From the NCBI RefSeq assembly GCF_030503635.1, contig NZ_CP129965.1:1302001-1366000 (forward strand): a DNA stretch of 64,000 bases, written 5' to 3'. Below, piece by piece: positions 42,456-52,420 of this stretch (position 1 is the first letter of the stretch; every line of letters starts with the position of its first letter). The notes beneath the pieces were generated by a model. The model was not told the origin of the DNA and did no database searches. It saw only the letters and a program-made list of their open reading frames with translations. This stretch comes from Corynebacterium sp. P3-F1. Its GTDB lineage: Bacteria > Actinomycetota > Actinomycetes > Mycobacteriales > Mycobacteriaceae. The position numbers were made by a program, and so were the translations under genes.

Positions 42456-44380
42456 CAGATCACCACACGATCGTCCGGGGCGACCCACATCGCGGAACCC
42501 TCGTTGACGTCGGGGAAGGCTTCGTAGAACTCGGCGATGTTCCCGGCGATGACGTTGCAGCGGAACTCAGCGGGGGAGTGCGGGTCGATGGCCAAGTACT
42601 GCTCAGCCATTTCGGGGCGGATGGCGGTGCGCCAGATCCGGGCCCACGAGAGGAAGAGGCGCTGCAGGCCGGTGAATTCTTGGCCGGACAGTTCCTCCGA
42701 GGAGCCGTCGGTGTCGAAGGGGAGGGACGGGCCGTCGTCAAGCTGCTTGTCCGCGAGGTAATTCCTGTACGCGACGACGGCGATGCCTAGTCCGCCAAGG
42801 TCGCCGATGTTCTCGCCGAGGGTGAACTCGCCGTTCACGCCCGCGGTGTCGCGGCCTTCGAGGACGTGGGGGACAAGGCCGCTGTACTGCTTCACCAATT
42901 TGCTGGTCAGCTCCTCGAAGCGTTCGCGGTCCTCGTCGGTCCACCAGGAGTTGAGGTTGCCCGTGCCGTCGTAACGCGAGCCCTGGTCGTCGAAGCCGTG
43001 GCCGATTTCGTGGCCGATGACGGCACCGATCGCCCCGAAATTCTCCGCGGCGTCAGCATCGATGTCGAAGAACGGCGGGCGCAGGATCGCGGCGGGGAAA
43101 GTGATGTCGTTGACCACCGGGTTGTAGAACGCGTTGACGGTCTGCGGGGTGGTCACCCATTCGTTGCGGTCGGCGGGTTTGCCGATCTTGGACACCTGGT
43201 AATCGTGCTCGAATTCAGCGCCCGCGCGCACGTTGGCTACGAGGTCCTTCCCGTCGCGGGAGAACTCGAGGCCGTCGAAGGAGCGCCACGTGTCCGGGTA
43301 GCCGATCTTCGCGCGGAACTGCGAGAGCTTCTCCAGCGCGCGTTCGCGGGTCTCGGGCGACATCCACTCGAGCGCGCCAATGCGCTCACGGTAGGCGGCG
43401 ACAAGGTAATCGACGAGCTTCAGCATCTCGTCTTTCGCTTCCGGCGAGAAGTGCTTATCGACGAACTCCTTACCCATGTCTTCCCCCACCAGCCCCTCCG
43501 CGAGGGCGATGCCGCGCTTCCAGCGGTCGCGCTGCTGGGTTGCACCGGACAAAACTGTGCCGTAGAACTCAAAATTGGCGGCGCCGACCTCTTCGGGAAG
43601 CACGCCGGCGCGGGAGATGAGGATGTGCCATGTCGCCCACAGCTGCCAGTCGGGGAGGGTCTCCGCGCGCAGCATCTTCGACAGGTCTTGGGTGTAAGAC
43701 GGCATCATGTCCACGACGCGGCCGTCGGTAAGCCCGGAGCCGCGCAGCAGCGTCTGGATGATGGCGGGCAGATCACTGAGCTGTTTCGGGTTGTATGTTT
43801 TCATCGCATCGCGGCTGGCCACAACGTCCCAGTGGCTGTGCGCGATCTGCTTCTCGGTCTCCACGATCCGCTCGGCTGCCGTGGCAGCGCTTAAACCGAA
43901 AAGGCGGGATGGGTCGAGGAAGCTGAGCATGCGCTCAACGTGCGCGCGGTATTTCTTCAGTGTCTCGGCGTGGGCCGGGTCGCGGTAGTAGGCCTCGTCG
44001 GGAAGACCGAGTCCGGACTGGATGAGGTACGGCACGGCGATGTCGCCGCCAGAATCCTTCTCCACCCAGTAGCTGAGCGGCCCGGAGACACCGCGGCGAT
44101 CGAGCACACCCAAGTTGTGGGCGAGCTCGTCGATGCTACCAACGCTGAGCAGGGCGAAGTCCTCCTCCAGCGGTCTCATGCCTGCCGCGTTGACCGCTAC
44201 GGTGTCCATGAACGAGGCATACAGGTCGCTGGCGCGGCCGGACCCCTTTTCGACGAGTTCATGCACGTCTTCCTCGGCGCGGTCGCGCAGACTGTGGAAT
44301 GTACCGTCCACCCCGCGGTCGTCGGGGATGACGTGGCTTTCCAGCCAGGGTCCGTTCACAAGTCGGTAAAGGTCCTTCAT
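42452..44380 (-). CDS. M13 family zinc metallopeptidase (PepO type)
   Basis: Oligopeptidase of 642 residues. The zinc motif HEIGHGFDDQG lies near residue 455, with the third ligand in GENIGDLGGLG and the substrate-binding NAFYNP before it; the last residues VIW match the conserved C-terminal tryptophan of M13 enzymes. Relatives may be secreted, but no signal peptide or membrane anchor is seen, so it is probably cytoplasmic. ATG 44380 is 80 bases after the emb gene on the same strand; a strong palindrome lies between. Confidence 0.93.
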   Translation of the reverse strand: MKDLYRLVNGPWLESHVIPDDRGVDGTFHSLRDRAEEDVHELVEKGSGRASDLYASFMDTVAVNAAGMRPLEEDFALLSVGSIDELAHNLGVLDRRGVSGPLSYWVEKDSGGDIAVPYLIQSGLGLPDEAYYRDPAHAETLKKYRAHVERMLSFLDPSRLFGLSAATAAERIVETEKQIAHSHWDVVASRDAMKTYNPKQLSDLPAIIQTLLRGSGLTDGRVVDMMPSYTQDLSKMLRAETLPDWQLWATWHILISRAGVLPEEVGAANFEFYGTVLSGATQQRDRWKRGIALAEGLVGEDMGKEFVDKHFSPEAKDEMLKLVDYLVAAYRERIGALEWMSPETRERALEKLSQFRAKIGYPDTWRSFDGLEFSRDGKDLVANVRAGAEFEHDYQVSKIGKPADRNEWVTTPQTVNAFYNPVVNDITFPAAILRPPFFDIDADAAENFGAIGAVIGHEIGHGFDDQGSRYDGTGNLNSWWTDEDRERFEELTSKLVKQYSGLVPHVLEGRDTAGVNGEFTLGENIGDLGGLGIAVVAYRNYLADKQLDDGPSLPFDTDGSSEELSGQEFTGLQRLFLSWARIWRTAIRPEMAEQYLAIDPHSPAEFRCNVIAGNIAEFYEAFPDVNEGSAMWVAPDDRVVIW

Positions 44381-44398
44381 GGCACCCCACTGTAGTGA

Positions 44399-44434
44399 AC
44401 CACCGGGGGACCGAGCGCTCGGTCCCCCGGTGGT
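44399..44434. terminator. Perfect 36-bp palindrome between emb and the M13 peptidase gene
   Basis: ACCACCGGGGGACCGAGC at 44399-44416 is the exact reverse complement of 44417-44434. It would form a very stable hairpin 27 bases beyond the emb stop codon. No T-run follows on the minus strand, so it may act as a factor-dependent terminator, an mRNA 3' stabiliser or a protein site. Confidence 0.6.
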
Positions 44435-44460
44435 CCCTGGGTGTCAGCGGATGTAATCCG

Positions 44461-47400
44461 CTAGTCCTTCTTCTCGTTCGGGTTGCGGATCTTCATGTCC
44501 GATGGCTTCCACCAGCCGGACCGGGTTATTTCTTCGTGGGTGATGTCGGCGAGCGCCGGTTCCTCCCCGAGTGAGTTCGTGCGCAGAAGGTAGCGGTAGG
44601 CAGAACCCCAGTCACGGTGCCAGTCCTTGTCTAGGTAGCCCGGCATTTCGTAGGCGTAATTCACCGCCTCCGCTGTGGACATGGCACCGCCGCCCAGGAA
44701 GTCCTGGAAGCCACTTAGCTGCTCCTTGCCTGGGGCGTCCGGCGCGATGCGGAACTGCGGGATCTCGGTGACACCTGCGTAGTGGTTGAACGTGCGGTGG
44801 CACGGGAACTGCAGGGCTACCGGCCAGTCGAGCAGGCCCGGGGTGTCGGAGTCGAAGACATCGGTGATGTGCTCCAGGGTGGGGTTGCGCAGTGGGGTGA
44901 GCGCCATCCACTCGTACGGGTCGAGGTTGATGTCCTCGCCTACCAGGCGCACCACGTTCGCCTCTTCCGGCAGATCCTCGATGGGGTAGCGGAGGTTGCG
45001 CCACTTGCCGGTGGGGCCGGGGTCCAACATTTCGACATCGCCGATGTTGGTGACAGAGCCGCCCTCGTTGCGTGTGCCGTATTCGAGTTTGAGGGTTTGC
45101 CCTTCCTTCTCTTCGCCGTTGATGTCGTGGTGCGCTATGCGGCCCGCGACGGAGGCGACCAGCAGCGGGGCTTCCTCTGTTGCCTCGGGGAGCTCGAACC
45201 AGGCAGTGGTGATCTCAGAGGACGTTTGCGCTTCCTCCTCGAAGGTGCCCAGCACGGGAATGCGGTTGTAGTCCAGGTCGAACGGGAGGCGTACGGTGGA
45301 GCCGTTGATGCCCACCCGGTCGGTGGAGCGGTTGCCCTGTGTTCCCGCGCGGCTGGTGGACTGGACAGTGTCGGACGTGACGTCGTCGCCCTGCGTGTTG
45401 GAGCCGGTCGCGGTCTCAGCCGCGGGGGAGTCCGCGGCGGCCGAATCCGTTTTCGCAGAGTTGGCGGTATCCGCAGAGTTGGCGGCATTCGCGGCGTTAG
45501 CCGAGTTTGCGGAGCTCGACGAGTTGTTGTTCGCGGCTGCGGTGTTGCCGATCGCACCGACGCTCGCGGACCCCTCGTTCCCGGAATCGATGTAGGCCGG
45601 AACGCCCTCTGGGTGGAAGCCGCGGACAGTGCCGGACTCGAGGGATCTGCCCAGCGGGACCCCATCGACCGGGGTGAGGAAGGAGTCGTTCGTGTCCGTC
45701 TCCAGGAGTACGTCGCTGCTCATCTGGCAGGTGTTTCCCTTCAGCGAGCGGACGTTGCCCATGCCCACGGAATAGGCCGGTGCCTGGTCGACGAAGGATT
45801 TGATGAAGGTCAGGCAAGAGACCGCGACCATCAGGATCGAAGCCACCGCGATCGGGGCTGTCATCATCTTGGCAAAGCGTGTGCCTTCTGCTGCCTCTGC
45901 AGCCTCGAATTTCTTGACAACGCCCGCCTCTTCGGCTTCAGCGCGGCGCTGGTTGTAGCGCAGAGACTGGAATACACCCACGATGACGGTGATGAGACAG
46001 AGCCCGAGCATGACCGTGCTTGCTTCCACGCCCTTGAGCTGGACGGTCTTATCCCACCACGGGACAGCGAAGGACGACACGTACCACCAGGCGTTCCAAC
46101 CGGCCAAGGAGACGGCCAAGAGGAACATCACCGCTGCCAAGGAGAATGTGCGTGCTCGGGCGGAGCGCGCGGCGATCTGCGCCAGAACCACTGCTCCGAG
46201 CGCGGCGGCGGCACCGGCAATGCCGGCGTAAATGCCGAAGTGGTGGGTCCACTTCGTTGGGGTGAACATGAGGAAGAACATGGACAGCGCGAAGATGGCC
46301 AGCAGGCGCTTCGTCGGCGCCTTTTCAGCACCGTGCACTTTTCCGAAGCGGGACATGCTCCACAGCATCAGGCCCAGGCATAACAGCAGCGCGAACATCG
46401 CGTATCTGCGGGTGAGCGACCCGTCGACTGTCGCTTCAAAGAGCGTGGTGTAGCGGACGTACTCGTTGTACCACTCGAGCGCCGGGCCGACTTCGGAGCG
46501 CACGGACGTGGCTTCCAGCACGGCAGCGAGGGTCTGGTCGTGGAAGACCGGGATCATCACTGCGAAGCCCAAGCCCAAAAATGGCAGGACATACGCTCCG
46601 GCCGGCGCATAGGCGGTGCGTTCCCGCACAATGCGCAGCAGCTCGGGCAGACACACCAAGAACACACCCACAGTGGTCAATCCGGTGGGGCCGCAGGCCA
46701 ACGTGAACGCGGCGAAGACGGTGCCCAGCGCGGCGGGCAGCAGCCGACGTGAAGCGATCGCGCTCTCGAACGACGCCCAGGTGACTATCGTGCCCAGGGC
46801 GATGATCGGTTCGGGGCGCAGGCCGTTGTCGTAGGGCATCCAGAACGCCAAGAACATGAACGCTGCCGTCCAGTACGCGACGCGCCGGGTGGCAATGCTC
46901 TCGCCCAGCCGCGGCAGGATCTCCCGCGAGAGCACCCACCAAATGGCAATGCCGGACAGCAGCGTCGGGATGCGCATCCACGCCGAGGCCGTACTTACCT
47001 TCGCCAGCAGCGACAGCAGGTTGTAGAACGGGGCACCGAACGGCGATTCGGGCACGCCGTACCAGCGGTAGTAATTGGCCATATAGTCAGAGTCGTTGGC
47101 CACGCGCGCCATAGTGAGCAGGAAGCCGTCGTCCGACGTGTTCGCACCGAAGAAGTGCCAGAACAGCAGCAGACCCACGACCACAGCATCCAGCGGGGTG
47201 AACGAGCGCCACTCGGCACGCAGCGGACGAATCTTCCGGCCGTCGAGCAGGTCCAGGCGCGCCAGGGACCACAGCGCTACCAGCGCAGAAATCGTGCCCG
47301 CGATCATGGCCAGCCATTTCACCACCGAGGGGTGGGAGGTAAAACGGGAGTTGATGTCAATGTGGGCGGTGAGGCCGGCGTCGATAAGTGCTTGCGCCTC

Positions 47401-48021
47401 GTCTCCCGCAAGCTCCGTGTAGATGCCCGTGAGCTGGGGGCGCATGTCCTCATCGGTTTTTTCGGCGAAATCTGTGCCCGGGACCTCGACTGTGACGCCG
47501 TCGCCCGTGACCGTGAGGTGCAGTGCGCTGTTGTCGTCTTTGAGCGCCTTCTCCAACTCCGCGGGGGTAAGCTCGAAAATGACTTCGTTGAGGGAGGAGA
47601 CCGTCAGCCCACCGTCCTCAGGGACAATGACAAAAAGGCCTCGGTCCAGTGCCTCGGTCGAGTCCGACGGCAGCGTCGACAGCACATTCGTCTGGCCCGG
47701 ATTCAGCTTGTCAGTGGCGCTCAGCGGGATGGTCACGTCCAACGACTCCGGCGCCAACGAGATCAACGGGGCGTTCACCGAATTCAGCGATCCGTTCTGG
47801 GGCCAGTCGAAGGACGACTGGATTTGCTTCACCGGAAGCAGCGGCGTGAGCACGAAGAACAGGAACGCCAACGCGCCCGAGAGTATCGCCGTGCGGGTCA
47901 GTGTGCGGGGACTTCTTTGCGGGACGGCCTCGACGCGGGTACTGCCCGCGACTGACGTGTCATTGGTCTTCGCCTTCACTTTGCTCACGGCCTGTGATTC
48001 TACTTTCTGCTGCTTGTTCAC
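44461..48021 (-). CDS. embC: Arabinosyltransferase Emb (GT53)
   Basis: Adds arabinofuranose from decaprenyl-phospho-arabinose to arabinogalactan; the single Emb of corynebacteria and target class of ethambutol. The 1186-residue protein has an N-terminal extracytoplasmic domain after the first membrane segment, the GT-C motif ANTSDDGFLL near residue 297, about 13-15 membrane segments, and a C-terminal carbohydrate-binding domain. Residues about 822-905 are an Asn/Ser/Ala-rich low-complexity insert within the C-terminal region. GTG 48021 overlaps the aftA stop by four bases; a longer upstream frame is inside aftA and rejected. Confidence 0.95.
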   Translation of the reverse strand: MNKQQKVESQAVSKVKAKTNDTSVAGSTRVEAVPQRSPRTLTRTAILSGALAFLFFVLTPLLPVKQIQSSFDWPQNGSLNSVNAPLISLAPESLDVTIPLSATDKLNPGQTNVLSTLPSDSTEALDRGLFVIVPEDGGLTVSSLNEVIFELTPAELEKALKDDNSALHLTVTGDGVTVEVPGTDFAEKTDEDMRPQLTGIYTELAGDEAQALIDAGLTAHIDINSRFTSHPSVVKWLAMIAGTISALVALWSLARLDLLDGRKIRPLRAEWRSFTPLDAVVVGLLLFWHFFGANTSDDGFLLTMARVANDSDYMANYYRWYGVPESPFGAPFYNLLSLLAKVSTASAWMRIPTLLSGIAIWWVLSREILPRLGESIATRRVAYWTAAFMFLAFWMPYDNGLRPEPIIALGTIVTWASFESAIASRRLLPAALGTVFAAFTLACGPTGLTTVGVFLVCLPELLRIVRERTAYAPAGAYVLPFLGLGFAVMIPVFHDQTLAAVLEATSVRSEVGPALEWYNEYVRYTTLFEATVDGSLTRRYAMFALLLCLGLMLWSMSRFGKVHGAEKAPTKRLLAIFALSMFFLMFTPTKWTHHFGIYAGIAGAAAALGAVVLAQIAARSARARTFSLAAVMFLLAVSLAGWNAWWYVSSFAVPWWDKTVQLKGVEASTVMLGLCLITVIVGVFQSLRYNQRRAEAEEAGVVKKFEAAEAAEGTRFAKMMTAPIAVASILMVAVSCLTFIKSFVDQAPAYSVGMGNVRSLKGNTCQMSSDVLLETDTNDSFLTPVDGVPLGRSLESGTVRGFHPEGVPAYIDSGNEGSASVGAIGNTAAANNNSSSSANSANAANAANSADTANSAKTDSAAADSPAAETATGSNTQGDDVTSDTVQSTSRAGTQGNRSTDRVGINGSTVRLPFDLDYNRIPVLGTFEEEAQTSSEITTAWFELPEATEEAPLLVASVAGRIAHHDINGEEKEGQTLKLEYGTRNEGGSVTNIGDVEMLDPGPTGKWRNLRYPIEDLPEEANVVRLVGEDINLDPYEWMALTPLRNPTLEHITDVFDSDTPGLLDWPVALQFPCHRTFNHYAGVTEIPQFRIAPDAPGKEQLSGFQDFLGGGAMSTAEAVNYAYEMPGYLDKDWHRDWGSAYRYLLRTNSLGEEPALADITHEEITRSGWWKPSDMKIRNPNEKKD

Positions 48022-50021
48022 TTGTTGCGGACCACCACCACAAACGGACCGAATTGCTGGGTGGTCCAGTCGGCGGAATCGAATGCCTTCGGGTTGAAGA
48101 ACAGCGCCTCGTAGTGGACGTTCGGCTGGCTGGGGAAGATGTCGTGGGCGATGTGCGTCTTCCACGGCTCATCCGGGTCCGTCTCGCTGCCGCGCAGGAT
48201 GAACACATCGGGTGAGCGCCACCTCTCGTTTGTCTCGTCGATGGCTTTTGTGAATTCTGCGGGGTCCGATAGTTCGCGGAAGGAGCCGCGCGCCCAAGAA
48301 GCGATGGCCTCACTGCGTGCCTCGAACTCGCCCAACGGATTGGCGTAGTGGCTCGTGAATGCATTGAACCCGTGGTACGGGTGGTAGACCATGAAGTTGA
48401 TCTCGTCGGTGAGCAAGACGGTGTCGGCCGGCTCGTACCCCTGGTCCTGAATGAAGTCATTCATCTCGATGTAATAGCGGCCCACGTCGGATTCGCGCCG
48501 GTCCGCGCGTTCCCCGTTGCCGTCGGTGCTAGTGTAGGCCTGATCGATGAAGCTCTCGTTCTCGTCCGGGATCTGCTGGATGTACGCCAGCGCGCCAGCG
48601 GCAAGCAGCACCACGAACAGGGCGGTGACGGTACGGTTGCCGCGTTCGTTCAGCCTGTCCGGATACAGAAATTCCACGCCGGCGAGACGCAGGTCGGCGA
48701 TAGCGAAAATGCCGGTAGTGGACAAAAGAAGCGCGATGAGCACTTCCACGCGGAAACCTAGCAAGGTCGTGCCAGCGAGCGCTATCACCATGGAGCCGAA
48801 AACCCAGGCGTAGCAGACGCTCACCGCGAGAGCGAGGTACGTGATTTCCGGTTCGCGGAAGCGTGCGACGATGTAAATGAGGCCGAGCAGGCTGAGGGCA
48901 CCGACAGCACTGAGCTCGAAGAACGGCATCGGGATCGTCGTTCCCTCAGACGGGAGAAAGTGCTGCGCAGTCGACTTGACGGCCTCGGGGCTGGTCAGCA
49001 GACCTGTGATGTAGGGGGCCCACGCCACCAAAGCGATGGCGATGGACCCGAAACCCATCACAGCCAGTTGGCGCAGCGGCACCCACCACCGTTGCCCGCG
49101 CGGCCGGGCAACCATGGCGATGACGGCGAACGTGACCATCATCAACGCCACAATGCCGGTATAGAGCGTGTAGAAGCAGGCGGAAACGCCCAGGAAGACA
49201 GTCAGCGCGATAGTGGATTCCCACGAACCCCGCATCGCGCGGCACCCCATTACAGCGGCGGCGGGCACGCCCATGGCCACGATCGCGGCATAAGGCTCAT
49301 CCGGCACCATGGTCAAGCAGATCGCCGTGGTGGCGAGGGCAATCGCGGTGGCCACAGGCAAGGAACCGATAAGTTTCCGCCATACCGGCACCAGCGCGGC
49401 GCCGGCCGCAGCCAGTGACATCAGCGCCCACGGCTGGTACACCTCCCACCCCGGCATGCCAAGGAGGTTCGACATGCGCCCGCCGAGCCAGAACCATCCC
49501 AGCGGATAGAACGTCGGCATGTCGATGTAGTTCATGTCCTGGTTGGCGGCGGATTCCGCCATGCGGGTCAGGAACTGGGTGCGGAAGCCTTGGTCCACCT
49601 GAATTCCGTCGAGGTACAGCTTAGTTGCCGAAAGAGGAACGCCAAGTGCGGAGACCACCAGCCCGGCGGGGGCCAGGGTGCACACCAGCTCCGTGAGTAC
49701 TTCGCGCCAACGGGGCCTGCGCCCGTCACCGTCGCGCAGCCACAGCCAGGTCAGTGCGGCCACCGCCACAATCACCAGCAGGGAGCATGCTGTTGCCAAG
49801 GCGCGGGTGAGCATGGAGACGTTGAACGCCGCCAGGGAGACGGAATGCAGGATGTACCAGGAGACGAGCGCGAATGCGGCGCCGCCGAGAAGGGCGCAGA
49901 CAAAACGCACCAGGGCGCCTGACGTCGATAAGCGATCTGGTGCGTGTGCGGAGACACGTTTGCGCTCCGCAATCGTCGATCCTGACTGCCGCTCGCGCTG
50001 CTCGGTGAGGTGCTCTGTCAT
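48018..50021 (-). CDS. aftA: Galactan 5-O-arabinofuranosyltransferase AftA (GT85)
   Basis: Adds the first arabinose residues to galactan, priming Emb. The 667-residue protein has about 11 membrane segments and a C-terminal extracytoplasmic domain (about 480-667). Family features include LYLDGIQVDQGFRTQFLTRM with the acidic catalytic residue, NYIDMPTFYPLGWFWLGGR, and MVPDEPYA. It is 38 bases downstream of dprE2 and coupled to emb by a GTGA overlap. The 11-mer copy at 49923 makes the protein use the very rare leucine codon TTA. Confidence 0.95.
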   Translation of the reverse strand: MTEHLTEQRERQSGSTIAERKRVSAHAPDRLSTSGALVRFVCALLGGAAFALVSWYILHSVSLAAFNVSMLTRALATACSLLVIVAVAALTWLWLRDGDGRRPRWREVLTELVCTLAPAGLVVSALGVPLSATKLYLDGIQVDQGFRTQFLTRMAESAANQDMNYIDMPTFYPLGWFWLGGRMSNLLGMPGWEVYQPWALMSLAAAGAALVPVWRKLIGSLPVATAIALATTAICLTMVPDEPYAAIVAMGVPAAAVMGCRAMRGSWESTIALTVFLGVSACFYTLYTGIVALMMVTFAVIAMVARPRGQRWWVPLRQLAVMGFGSIAIALVAWAPYITGLLTSPEAVKSTAQHFLPSEGTTIPMPFFELSAVGALSLLGLIYIVARFREPEITYLALAVSVCYAWVFGSMVIALAGTTLLGFRVEVLIALLLSTTGIFAIADLRLAGVEFLYPDRLNERGNRTVTALFVVLLAAGALAYIQQIPDENESFIDQAYTSTDGNGERADRRESDVGRYYIEMNDFIQDQGYEPADTVLLTDEINFMVYHPYHGFNAFTSHYANPLGEFEARSEAIASWARGSFRELSDPAEFTKAIDETNERWRSPDVFILRGSETDPDEPWKTHIAHDIFPSQPNVHYEALFFNPKAFDSADWTTQQFGPFVVVVRNK

Positions 50022-50059
50022 ACCTGACAGTTTCGCACAGCGTTGGGCCGTTGCCTGTA

Positions 50060-50824
50060 TTAGAAGCTCAAGCGGCGCATGATCGGCGCAGGAATGTGCT
50101 GGAGCACGAGCGAGATCGGGCCGAAGAGTTTGTGCACGAACACATTCGGCTTCCCGTCGAGGGCCGCGGCCACAGCAGCCTTCGCGACATCCTGCTTATC
50201 GACGGTCAGCGGCGCCTCATCCAGCCCCTGCGTCATCTTCGTGCGGACCTGGCCCGGCCGAACGACGGTGACGGTGACACCAGAATCACGCAGCGCCTCG
50301 CCGAGCTGGGTGTAAAAGCCGTCCATTCCCGCCTTGGTCGCGCCGTAGACGAAATTGGAGCGGCGCACCTTCATGCCCGCCACGGAGCTCATCGCGATGA
50401 TGGTGCCGTGGCCCTGATCCTTGAGCTTCTGGCCGAGAAGCACACCCACGGACACCGGGGCGGTGAAGTTCGTCTGTGCTGATGCGACCGCGGCCTCCTG
50501 GTTTTGCCACAGCTCTTCCTGGTCGCCCAGGGTGCCAAAAGCCACGATGGCCACGTCGACATCGCCGTGCGCGAACGCCTCCTCGATGACAGCCGGGTGG
50601 GAGGCGGTATCGAAGGCGTCGAAGTCCAGCACACGCACCTCGCCGGCGCCGTGGCTGGTGACCTCTTCGACTGCTGCGTCGATACGCGGGCTGTTCTTGC
50701 GCGCGGCGAGTGTCACGGTAGGGGAACCGCCGCGAGCTGCGAGCTCATCGACGATCGCGAGACCGATCTCGCTCGTCCCGCCGAGAAGAAGGATGTTCTG
50801 TGCCTGTCCAACTGCGTTAAGCAT
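50060..50824 (-). CDS. dprE2: Decaprenylphosphoryl-2-keto-ribose reductase DprE2
   Basis: Second half-reaction of the DPR to DPA epimerisation: reduces the keto intermediate using NADH. The 254-residue SDR has GGTSEIGLAI as cofactor motif, and the catalytic Ser, Tyr and Lys in MSSVAGMKVRRSNFVYGATK. FHKLFGPISLV-type residues near the C-terminus (VHKLFGPISLVLQHIP) match the family. It follows dprE1 by 61 bases, and aftA follows it, so the donor-making and donor-using enzymes are in one transcription unit. A copy of the 11-mer is at 50194. Confidence 0.95.
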   Translation of the reverse strand: MLNAVGQAQNILLLGGTSEIGLAIVDELAARGGSPTVTLAARKNSPRIDAAVEEVTSHGAGEVRVLDFDAFDTASHPAVIEEAFAHGDVDVAIVAFGTLGDQEELWQNQEAAVASAQTNFTAPVSVGVLLGQKLKDQGHGTIIAMSSVAGMKVRRSNFVYGATKAGMDGFYTQLGEALRDSGVTVTVVRPGQVRTKMTQGLDEAPLTVDKQDVAKAAVAAALDGKPNVFVHKLFGPISLVLQHIPAPIMRRLSF

Positions 50825-50885
50825 GGTGTTTGTCCTTTTCCTGTTCTCAGTTCGTTATCTCGTAAGCGGATTTCTCTTGAGCGAC

Positions 50886-52316
50886 CTAAGAGAGCTCCAG
50901 TCGGCGGGACATGTCGGAGGCGAAGACGCCGGTCGGGTCGATCGCGCGGCGGGTCTCCAGCCAGCTGCCCATCTCCGGGTACATCTTGTGGAAGTTCTCG
51001 GCGGATGTGCGGGATTCCTTGGCCAGGTAGAGGCGGCCGCCGAACTCCATGACCTGCTCGTCCAAGCGGTCCAGGAGGGAGTGCAGGCCGTCGCGGATGG
51101 GGAAGTCCACGCACACGTTCCAGCCGCGCATCGGGTAGGACAGCGGCGCGCGGTTGCCCTCGCCGAAGAGCTTGAACACGTTCAGGGCGGTGTAGTGGCC
51201 GGAGGACTGGATGTCGTAGATGATCTGCTTGAACGGCTCGACGGCATCGGTGGGCACGACGAACTGATACTGGAGGAAGCCGGCCGGGCCGTAGCCGCGG
51301 TTCCACTCCGCGATCATGTCCAACGGCTGGTAGAACTGCGTCAGGTTCAAAATGTCGTTCTTGCTGGGCTTGCCCATGAAGTAGTAGGCCTCACCGATTG
51401 CCATGAGCGTCAGCTTGTTCATGGTCCACGACGGGAAGATGTCCGGCACCGTCATCAGCTGTGGCGCCGAGAACTTCAGCGGGTTCTTGGCCAGCTTCGG
51501 CGCGAACTCCTCCAGCTGCGCGAGCGTGGCCAGCGAGCCGCGGGAAATCGTGGAGCGGCCCGTCTTCGGCGGAGCGGAGATCGCATCGAACCATGCCGAG
51601 GAGTAGGTGTAGCCCTCCTCCTGGCCGTGGGAGTGCTCCTCAATCGTCTCGTCCAAGGTGTTTGTGCGCACCGTGTCGGAAATGAAGTAGGCGGTCTCCG
51701 TGAACGTCATCTGGATGCGCGCGCGGAGAATGATGCCGGTCAGGCCCATGCCACCGACCGTGGCCCAGAACAGCGTGCCGTCCGGGTCATCCGCGGAGCC
51801 TTCCGGTTCGAGGTGCAGGACGCGGCCATCGGCAACGAGCAATTCCATGGATAGAACATGGTCGCCGAAGGAGCCGGCGGAGTGGTGGTTCTTGCCGTGG
51901 ATGTCCGGGCCGATCGCACCGCCGATGGTCACCTGCCGGGTGCCCGGCAGCACCGGGACCCACAGGCCGTACGGCAACGCCGCCTTCATCAGCTGGTCCA
52001 GCGTCACGCCGCCTTCGACATCGACGATGCCGGTGGAGGCATCGATGTCGTGGATCTTGTTCAGCGGCTGCATGTCCACGACGAGCCCGCCGCCGTTTTG
52101 AGCCGGGTCGCCGTAGGAGCGGCCCATGCCGCGTGCGATGACGCCGCGGCGCCGGTTCTCCGGCAGTGTCGCGTTGTCCTCGGCGACCTGGCGGACAGCT
52201 TCCTTGATTACGTCCACGTCCGGCGTAGCCAGGACGTGCGCGGTGGACGGAGCCGTGCGGCCCCAGCCGTAGAGCGATTTCGTAGTGGTGTGAAGTTCCA
52301 TCTCTTCCATCCCCAT
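50886..52316 (-). CDS. dprE1: Decaprenylphosphoryl-ribose 2-oxidase DprE1
   Basis: FAD flavoprotein that oxidises decaprenyl-phospho-ribose, the first half of arabinose donor synthesis. In 476 residues: FAD-binding PCMH-type domain with [37 protein letters not shown] and [12 protein letters not shown]; then the substrate domain with [19 protein letters not shown] and Cys about residue 402 in [11 protein letters not shown], equivalent to the residue bound by benzothiazinones in M. tuberculosis. ATG 52316 is used; ATGs at residues 3 and 6 are alternatives. It opens the dprE1-dprE2-aftA-emb unit. Confidence 0.96.
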   Translation of the reverse strand: MGMEEMELHTTTKSLYGWGRTAPSTAHVLATPDVDVIKEAVRQVAEDNATLPENRRRGVIARGMGRSYGDPAQNGGGLVVDMQPLNKIHDIDASTGIVDVEGGVTLDQLMKAALPYGLWVPVLPGTRQVTIGGAIGPDIHGKNHHSAGSFGDHVLSMELLVADGRVLHLEPEGSADDPDGTLFWATVGGMGLTGIILRARIQMTFTETAYFISDTVRTNTLDETIEEHSHGQEEGYTYSSAWFDAISAPPKTGRSTISRGSLATLAQLEEFAPKLAKNPLKFSAPQLMTVPDIFPSWTMNKLTLMAIGEAYYFMGKPSKNDILNLTQFYQPLDMIAEWNRGYGPAGFLQYQFVVPTDAVEPFKQIIYDIQSSGHYTALNVFKLFGEGNRAPLSYPMRGWNVCVDFPIRDGLHSLLDRLDEQVMEFGGRLYLAKESRTSAENFHKMYPEMGSWLETRRAIDPTGVFASDMSRRLELS

Positions 52317-52420
52317 CGATTTCGGTTGCCTTGGTTTTGGGCACTATCGGCCAGCCTAGTCCCGGCGGCGGAAAAACGATGGGGCGGAAATGCCCGACTA
52401 GGGCCTATTAGCGAGGAGGA

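Noticed and set aside
44782..46383. A 533-codon open frame antisense to emb
   Set aside because: Shadow frame; emb is well supported.
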